From Crocodylus rhombifer (taxonomy: Eukaryota; Chordata; Crocodylia; Crocodylidae), in the NCBI GenBank assembly GCA_038503035.1, contig JAVSML010025230.1, positions 483,062 through 547,061 of the forward strand: DNA of 64,000 bases. Reading direction: 5' to 3'. Each line of letters begins with the position of its first letter. The stretch's first letter is position 1. The notes below the pieces were generated by a model. The model was given only the letters and a program-made list of their open reading frames with translations, was not told the DNA's origin and searched no databases. A program made the position numbers and the translations under genes. Below, in pieces: positions 58,046 through 64,000 of the stretch.

Positions 58046-59410
58046 TATCATAGAAACATAGAAGTAGAGTCGGAAGGGACCTTGTAGATCTTCAAGCCCG
58101 ACCCCCCACCTGGGCAGGAGAAAAAACTGGACACAAATGAGTCCAGCCAGGTAGGCATCAAGCCTCTTCTTCAAGACCCCCAGGGTAGGAGCTAGCACCA
58201 CTTCCCTTGGAAGTTGGTTCCAGCTCCTAGCCGCTCTAACTGTGAAGTAGTTCTTGCGGATGTCTAATCTAAAACTACTCTCCAATAAGTTGTGTCCATT
58301 ATTCCTTGTTATGCCAGGGGGCGCTAGGGGAAACAGTGTCTCCCCCAAACCCTTCTGGTCCCTCCCTGAGTTAATAGACTGTCACCAGGTCCCACCTCGG
58401 CCTTCTCTTGTGAAGGCTGAACAAGTTTAGGTCCCACAATCTTTCATTGTAGGGTCTGCCCTGTTGTCCCCAGATCATGCAGGTGACCCTCCTCTGGACC
58501 CTGTCAATGTTGTCCACATCCCTCCTGAAATGGGGCGCACAGAACTGGACGCAGTACTCCAGCTGTGGCCTGACCAGCATCGCATAGAGCGGGACGATCA
58601 CCTCCTTGGCTCTACTTGAGATGCACCTGTGGATGCATGACAAGGTCCGGTTAGCCATGTTCATCTTGGAGTCAGTAATGACTCCAAGATCCCTTTTTGC
58701 CTCCATGCTCTCAAGAAGGGAGTTTTCTATTTTATAAGCGTGCTTCTGGTTTCTACTGCCTAAGTGCAGCACCCTGCACTTGTCAGTATTGAAATGCATC
58801 CTGTTTATGTCAGCCCACTCCTGTAACCTATCTAGGTCTTGCTGCAGTCTTTCCCTCCCTACTAGCATGCTCACCTCACCCCAAATTTTGGTATCATCAG
58901 CGAATTTAAACAGGTTGCCTTTCACCCCATTGTCCAAATCGCTGATGAAGAAATTAAAGAGCGCAGTCCCAAGGACCGAGCCCTAGGGGACTCCGCTGCC
59001 CACTTCCCCCCAGGTTGAATATGACCCATCCACTACCACCCTCTGAGTACGACCCTTGAGACAATCTTCAATCCATCTGACTGTGTAGGCATCAATGCCA
59101 CAGTTGCCTAGTTTTTTAATGAGGATGGGGTGGGAGACAGTGTCAAAGGCCTTGCTAAAGTCTAGAAAGACTACGTCCATGGCAACACCTGCATCCATTG
59201 CCTTTGTGACCTGATCATAAAAGGCAATCAGGTTGGTCTGACATGACCTGCCCCTAATGAAACCATGCTGGTTGCCTTTGAGCATCAACCCTGAAGCTGG
59301 CCCATCACAGATGTGCTCCTTGAGGATCTTCTCAAAGAGTTTCCATAGGATTGAGGTAAGACTGATGGTCCTATAGTTGCCCGGGTCCTCTCTCTTCCCT
59401 TTTTTGAAGA
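58046..59410 (-). mobile_element. CR1 LINE copy, 5'-truncated, with clear 3' end
   Basis: The 3' end is at 58046 (ATCATAGAAACATAGAAG, then GAAGGGACCTTGTAGATCTT on the plus strand). Rightward it covers the ORF2 C-terminus and the reverse transcriptase up to FKKGKRED, and it is truncated near 59410. The coding part carries few defects, so the insertion is fairly recent. Confidence 0.9.
58110..59405 (-). pseudogene. CR1 ORF2 reverse transcriptase, killed by few mutations
   Basis: From 59405 to 58371 one frame holds almost the whole polymerase: YRTISLTS, QHGFIRGRSCQTNLIAFYDQ, DVVFLDFSKAFDTVSHPILI, VDGSYSTWGEVGSGVP, then FADDTK at 58887-58904 and RPQLEYCVQFCAPHF. The only break is a TAG at 58983-58985, in place of the Gln of the conserved PQGS box. 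The frame ends at a TAA at 58371-58373, where a Lys is expected, and a frameshift then leads to the C-terminal part (57995-58348; NGHNLLESSFRLDIRK, PREVVLAPTLGVLKKRLD). The methionine-initiated frame that continues to 59675 begins in non-CR1 sequence and is not a true start. Confidence 0.85.
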
Positions 59411-60860
59411 TATAGGGGACAAAAATATGGTAATGAGATCTAATCAAATTAGATTCTCCGCATAACCCACAAGTCAGAAATTTTTCCTTGCTATTTTTTA
59501 ACTTGTCAAGTAGAAAAGAATTTTCTATCATATTGCATCTAAACATAACTTCAGTCATGACAATGGAGGCCCTGTTTGTACTGCTACTTGGGTTGTCAAA
59601 TTGCTGCAGCCTTGTGGAGCCATAAAGCCAATATTCTTTCCTGCATGCAAACTGAATAAACCACATGGAAGACACTTCTATGGGAGGGCCTCATGTGTTA
59701 TGTCCTGAGGATCTTTTCCAAAATGTCAAATAGACCACACTTCCCCATAAATTTATAACTGCCAGTAGATAGCTAGGTATCCATCAAATCAGTGATATGG
59801 TATAATCTCAAATATGATTACACAAGTGACCCATTTAATGGATGTTATTAAAATTTCTACAGTATTTTCATAACTTGTTCCAAGATCTGCATTTATAGAA
59901 AACCATCTGGTACTTCACAGTGACCGAGTTTGCTATTACCAACAAACTGGAAGGGGCTGATTTCACTAAATATAGAAATGTTATAATTATCTACAAGTGT
60001 TATTCTTCTACCACATTTTAAAATAACAGATACGCCAATTATATAATATTTCTTTAAAAACTACTGACAATACAAAACACAACCATTTCAGCAGACTATA
60101 TAGTGACAGATAGTGATACTATTACACCACTAGATCTGTGGTTCATGCAAGAGTGACTTAAGTGAATTGAGTTTGGGAGGCTGGTTCTTATTGGAGTAAT
60201 CTTTGAATTAAGTAAATCATATCAGTATGGTTTCTACAAAATTGCAATTTTACAAGATTGGAAAGGGGCAAACATTTTAACAGTTTGAACCAAAACATAC
60301 TGAAGTCAGTGTGTTTACTCTCATTACCAAGAAGATTTAACAGTGGAGAATGGGCTGAATGAATAAATGAGACTAAAAAGTGAGCTACACTCCTCAGAGA
60401 AACCTGAATGTATTAGAAGAGCAAAGTGGGGAATTATATGGTTCCTTTCCATATTGTTCTTGTAGCCAGACGGAGGACTTCAACCTCCTGTGCAATCTTG
60501 CACAGGCAGAGACACAGTGCACAGGCTGGTTCATGGAGCAGGATCTTTGGAGCCCCTTGGATGGCTCAGGTCCACAACCCCCAGCATGAGGCTGGGGGCT
60601 CGGTGCAGGAGGTGCTGCACAGAGAGTGAGAGACCCTGGGAGCCACTCAAGAGAGTTCAGGACCGCATCTCAGTGCAGACTACACTGCCCAGAGGGTCCA
60701 GGAGAAGACCAGGCACAAGGCTGTCCAGACCTCCAACCCCTAGCACAAGGCAAAGCACCCACTACAGCTGTAAATGTGGCCCTAAGCCAGGCCGGCAGCA
60801 GTGGGGAACAGAGCTCAACCTGGAGAATGGGAGGCAACCCTCTGGCACTGTAGAGTAGTA
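59411..60860. other. Unique DNA, then onset of a GC-rich block
   Basis: AT-rich and featureless to about 60370. From 60530 the composition becomes GC-rich with frames on several strands (60380-60858) that do not resemble known proteins. Confidence 0.4.
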
Positions 60861-60867
60861 AGTTACC

Positions 60868-61262
60868 CTGTAGCCAGGCCATGAGCTGCAGGCAGGCTGA
60901 GTGACCCCTGAGATGTAGGGGCCCCTCAGTTCTTCCCTCTACAGTCACAGTGCCCCTTGGGGCCACCCAGACAGGCTGCTAGTGTGCTGGGTGCTGCCCG
61001 AGTTCAGAGGCAGCACCTGGCCTAATCCATCTGTTCCCTGAACTGCCTGCTGGAAGCCCTCTGGGCACTGCTCCCTGGGCGAGCTCAGAGAACAGTTGGA
61101 TCACACCAGGTGCTGCCTCTGAGCTGGAGCAGCACCCAGCCTGCTAGCAGCACCTGGATGGCTCCAGGGGGCACCACCACTGTGGAGGGAAGGACCTGGA
61201 CCCCACTCAGCTCAGGAGCCACTCAGTCTGCTGGCAGCTCACCCCCTCCAGCCATGGGCAGG
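60868..61262. repeat. Fold-back repeat 1 (about 190-bp arms)
   Basis: The sequence is an imperfect palindrome centred near 61063. TCAGAGGCAGCACCTGG at 61004-61020 is matched exactly, in reverse complement, at 61106-61122. Further out, GAGCTGCAGGCAGGCTGAGTG (60883) pairs with GAGCTGCCAGCAGACTGAGTG read from the other strand at about 61240. The arms are imperfect but similar throughout, with only a short spacer. Open frames on both strands mirror each other because of the symmetry; I do not regard them as genes. Confidence 0.85.
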
Positions 61263-62104
61263 CTCCAGCTCCAACAAAAAAAAAAGGATCGAGCCTCTCG
61301 CCATAACACCATGGAAAAAATGAAATGGTGTGTTTCAATTAAATACCCACCATTTAAATTTAGAGGGCATAGAATAAAACCCTGAGGGCTAAACTCCCAT
61401 CACCTGTACAAGCACCCATAAAAACATACACTGTTTACATCTATATAAAATAAAGCAATATAAACCCTTGTGAGTCAAGGGTCAAGCCTACCTCTATGGG
61501 GAGTAAGCAGAAACCTATCTTCAAGGTAGATTATTCAGTATTGTAATAGTGGGATTTATTGCACCTTTTTTCAGTCATTTGGTGCTGTCTGCTCTCAGAG
61601 CTGGGATACTGATATAGGGGGAAACTTGGTCCGATTTAGTAAGGTTAATCCAAGCACACTAAATTATACTTTGCATAAGCATATTTGAACATGGTAGATA
61701 TGCATGCTAGTTCCATAAGAATGTTGTAATTATGGAAAAACAAAATAAGCTTCAAGGTACAGAAACAGACAAGAAAAAAGCTCATGTAGAGTTATCTTAT
61801 GAATTGAAAAATCTCTAAAGAAGACTGAGCTGCAACTATATAAACACAACCTGGAGACTCAGAAAGGATAATGAGCGGAGACAGAAGTACAACTCCCAGC
61901 TGTAACTCAGAATGTTTTTTGCAAAGCATTCTGAGCATAGGCAGTGGGAAGCCAGAGGGCCTAACCCCCCGCCCCAACACAGGGCAGTGGGTAGGCTGCA
62001 AGCTCCAGGCGGCTGCAGTAGGAGTGAGGAGGGGTGCACATGCACCTGGGATCACAGCCCAATGTGTGGATGACTGGCTGCCCAGCACAGGAGGCAAGTA
62101 CCAG
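61263..62104. other. Spacer between fold-back repeats, no gene seen
   Basis: AT-rich at 61300-61880 with an A-run at 61276-61286. GC-rich from about 61950, where fold-back repeat 2 may already begin. Confidence 0.4.
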
Positions 62105-62690
62105 TCAATTCTGTGAAGGGGAAGGGGTTGGAGGTGAGGGCAGATTGAGACTCCTGCGATAAGGGAGGGAGTGGGGCAGGGGCAGGGACTGGGGTGAATG
62201 AGGCCCTAGCTGGGAGGGGTGGTTGGACAATAAGGAGTGCAAGGGGCGGGGGAGGCTCCTGCCACTGCTCACACCCCAGCAGAGGCCCAGGGGTCATGTG
62301 CCTTCCCGATCTGTGTGTGGGGTGGAGGCAGCTGCTGCTGCACTTGGTGCCCCACTGCAGAAGCCCCTGGAGCAGTGCAACATCACAGTGCCTACTGCCA
62401 CTGGGCTGCACCATGCCCCCTGGATGTAGCAAGGCACAGGGTGCAGTATGCAGTGGCAGCTGCCTCCCCCCCTGCACAGATTGGGGGGGTCACATCCTTT
62501 CCTGGCCTCCACCAGGGTGCACGCAGTGGCAGGAGCCCCCCTGTGCCCCTGGATGAGCTACCCAGGCTCCGATTGTCACCGCCTGGCCTGGCTGGGGCCC
62601 AATTCACCCCAGCCCCTGACCCTAACTCACTCTCTCCCTCACTGTGGGAGCCTCAATATGCTACCTCCATGCCCCTTCCCCCATAGATTT
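62105..62690. repeat. Fold-back repeat 2 (about 290-bp arms)
   Basis: This is an imperfect palindrome centred near 62396. GGCTCCTGCCACTGC at 62254-62268 has its exact reverse complement at 62523-62537. Matching continues outward through GGGGTGAAT(G/T) and ATTGAG(A/G)CTCC to the GAAGGGG / CCCCTTC pair near 62115 and 62675. The many overlapping Pro/Ala/Gly-rich frames here are an effect of GC-rich palindromic sequence. Confidence 0.85.
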
Positions 62691-62859
62691 ACTTTCTGGG
62701 TGGGGAAGCGCTTGCACATGTGCATGCACACTCAGCCCCAAATAATTTTTTCTCCCTTCACCTATGGTGGTGAGTTAGAGCATTACCCCAGACTAATCAA
62801 AGTTCACTGTTGGTTCCAGGGGGGAGGCAAATCTAGCTGGGGCTGGAAGCCTGCAGCCA
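62691..62859. other. Spacer between fold-back repeats 2 and 3
   Basis: Nothing recognised except a GCACATGTGCATGCAC alternating stretch near 62713. Confidence 0.4.
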
Positions 62860-63135
62860 GGTTCCCATAGCAATAGCCAGGCTCTCTGCCAGTGCTCACT
62901 GTTTTCAGAATGGGAAAGGGGAAAGGCAGTGGGGGGAGCTCATTCTTGGGACTCCTCAGCTGTTGGTGAAGGTTGGGTGAATTGGAGCCCCCCCACCTCA
63001 GGGGAGGCTGCAATATACTCACCCCACCCTCCAGGGGGAATGAAAAACTCCCAAACTGAACTCCCTCTGCTCTCTTTCCCCCCACTCATTCTGAAAACAG
63101 CAACAGGCTGGGAGCCCTGCAGGCACAAGTTACAA
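62860..63135. repeat. Fold-back repeat 3 (about 130-bp arms)
   Basis: This is an imperfect palindrome centred near 63000. CTGTTTTCAGAATG at 62899-62912 has its exact reverse complement at 63087-63100. The outer parts and the GGTGAATTGGAGCC / GGTGAGTATATTGCAGCC pair near the centre also match. Translations of opposite strands give the related peptides FPILKTVSTGREPG and PLILKTATGWEPC, an independent sign of the symmetry. Confidence 0.85.
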
Positions 63136-64000
63136 AAAACACTACATTCTGTAACATCTTTATCTGATACCTCATACAATGAGGGGTCAGATTTTCATCC
63201 AGTCAGCCATTTTTGAAGCTGTTTACAGCCATGCACTTATGTTTGGTCACAGCTATACACTATTTCTGTGGCCAGATCAGGTGAAGATTGTCACTTCTGT
63301 CTGCACCCAATGAGATAACATATTTCCTCTTTAACGAACATTCTTAAAAATGATGTAGTACTAATCTGATAAAAGGCTTGATTCTTAGCTATTCCCTTAC
63401 ACTGCTGAGAGCAGATACAGGGGACTTAATAGAACATATATGGGCTCTTGGAATTCAGTTGGGGATATATGTCACAATCTTATCAGTCTGGTTTTGTTGA
63501 CACAAAAAAGCATTAATACAGTACAAGTCAGATAATTTCCTTATCTCTCATTTACAATGGGCTCTATTATTTCCTTAATGACACAAACTGTACTTTGTGA
63601 CTGAAAGTGAGTGAAGTCTCTAGGCTTCCAATAGGCCATGAATTATTTTCTTTCTTTTCCACCTTTAAGTAACTATAAAAACTTGTGGGTTCACTACCAA
63701 AACATTAATGAGGAAAGTTAGTATTTAATGACACATGGACTATAGTGTTATTGTCATCATGTACAAAATTCCTAGGAATATCCAGAATTGTAATTCAGTG
63801 GACTTTAGTTTGATTAGCAATATAATTCAAAGTAAAAAATGTTGAAATTACTCAGGTATGAGTATTATTCCCCTTTTATTCTTTAAAAGTGATGACAATC
63901 AATCCAATCTAGCATACAAGGGCAATATATAAGACTTCTAATGTGACCAGCTGCTTTTATATTCTTGCTGCACTTACAAAATAGATTCATTTATACATCC
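63136..64000. other. Unique AT-rich DNA to the window end
   Basis: No gene, repeat or RNA recognised. Confidence 0.45.

Noticed and set aside
1..59410. Reverse transcriptases as part of a bacterial retron, group II intron or defence system
   Set aside because: The endonuclease, FADD box, C-terminal signature and 3' tails are those of CR1 LINEs. Codon density and composition of the window are vertebrate-like.
62237..62870. Several overlapping Pro/Ala/Gly-rich open frames up to 149 codons on both strands
   Set aside because: They lie in a GC-rich imperfect palindrome, where stops are rare and strands mirror each other. No domain or known protein was seen.

Overview
This window looks like intergenic DNA from a large vertebrate genome, most likely a crocodilian or another non-avian reptile. 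The evidence is many copies of a CR1-type LINE with the reptile/bird signature (endonuclease plus FADD reverse transcriptase, 5' truncation, 3' ends carrying short CATAGATT-like tail repeats), hAT-superfamily DNA transposons with 8-bp target duplications, microsatellites, and long AT-rich unique stretches with no dense open reading frames. The species is inferred from resemblance to remembered crocodilian CR1 sequence, not from a search. I recognise no host gene, tRNA, rRNA, CRISPR array or bacterial feature. Every protein-like signal that I can name belongs to a mobile element, and nearly all are broken.

Layout. 1-1735: a CR1 on the minus strand with a long uninterrupted reverse-transcriptase frame running off the left edge. 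2513-4190: a second minus-strand CR1 abutting a hAT end fragment (4189-4314). 4315-12540: unique DNA with a small MITE (5707-5941), GT- and CT-rich simple repeats, an LTR-like block (about 9930-10745) and an old LINE scrap. 12540-17100: two old plus-strand CR1 remnants. 17100-26836: mostly unique AT-rich DNA, with a striking hairpin of about 80-bp arms (23383-23560) and a possible conserved non-coding block (22560-23230).

26845-38538 is the centrepiece: a hAT transposon with a ZMYM1-like transposase, bounded by recognisable termini and a 7-of-8 target duplication (GCCCTACA / GCTCTACA). It has been split by later insertions: a MITE (27863-28168), a ZBED-type hAT composite (28320-33555) that carries its own end twice around a captured CR1 piece, and a 3-kb CR1 (about 35390-38460).

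38547-53720: unique DNA with LINE 3'-end scraps, a probable DNA-transposon MITE (about 42809-43120), and a hAT MITE with a perfect 8-bp duplication (50331-50763). 53730-59410: three CR1 copies (plus, minus, minus), one with its catalytic core deleted. 60860-63135: three large imperfect fold-back repeats in a GC-rich cluster. The remainder is unique AT-rich sequence.

No genes cooperate here in a pathway. The informative biology is the order of transposon insertion and the fold-back structures.
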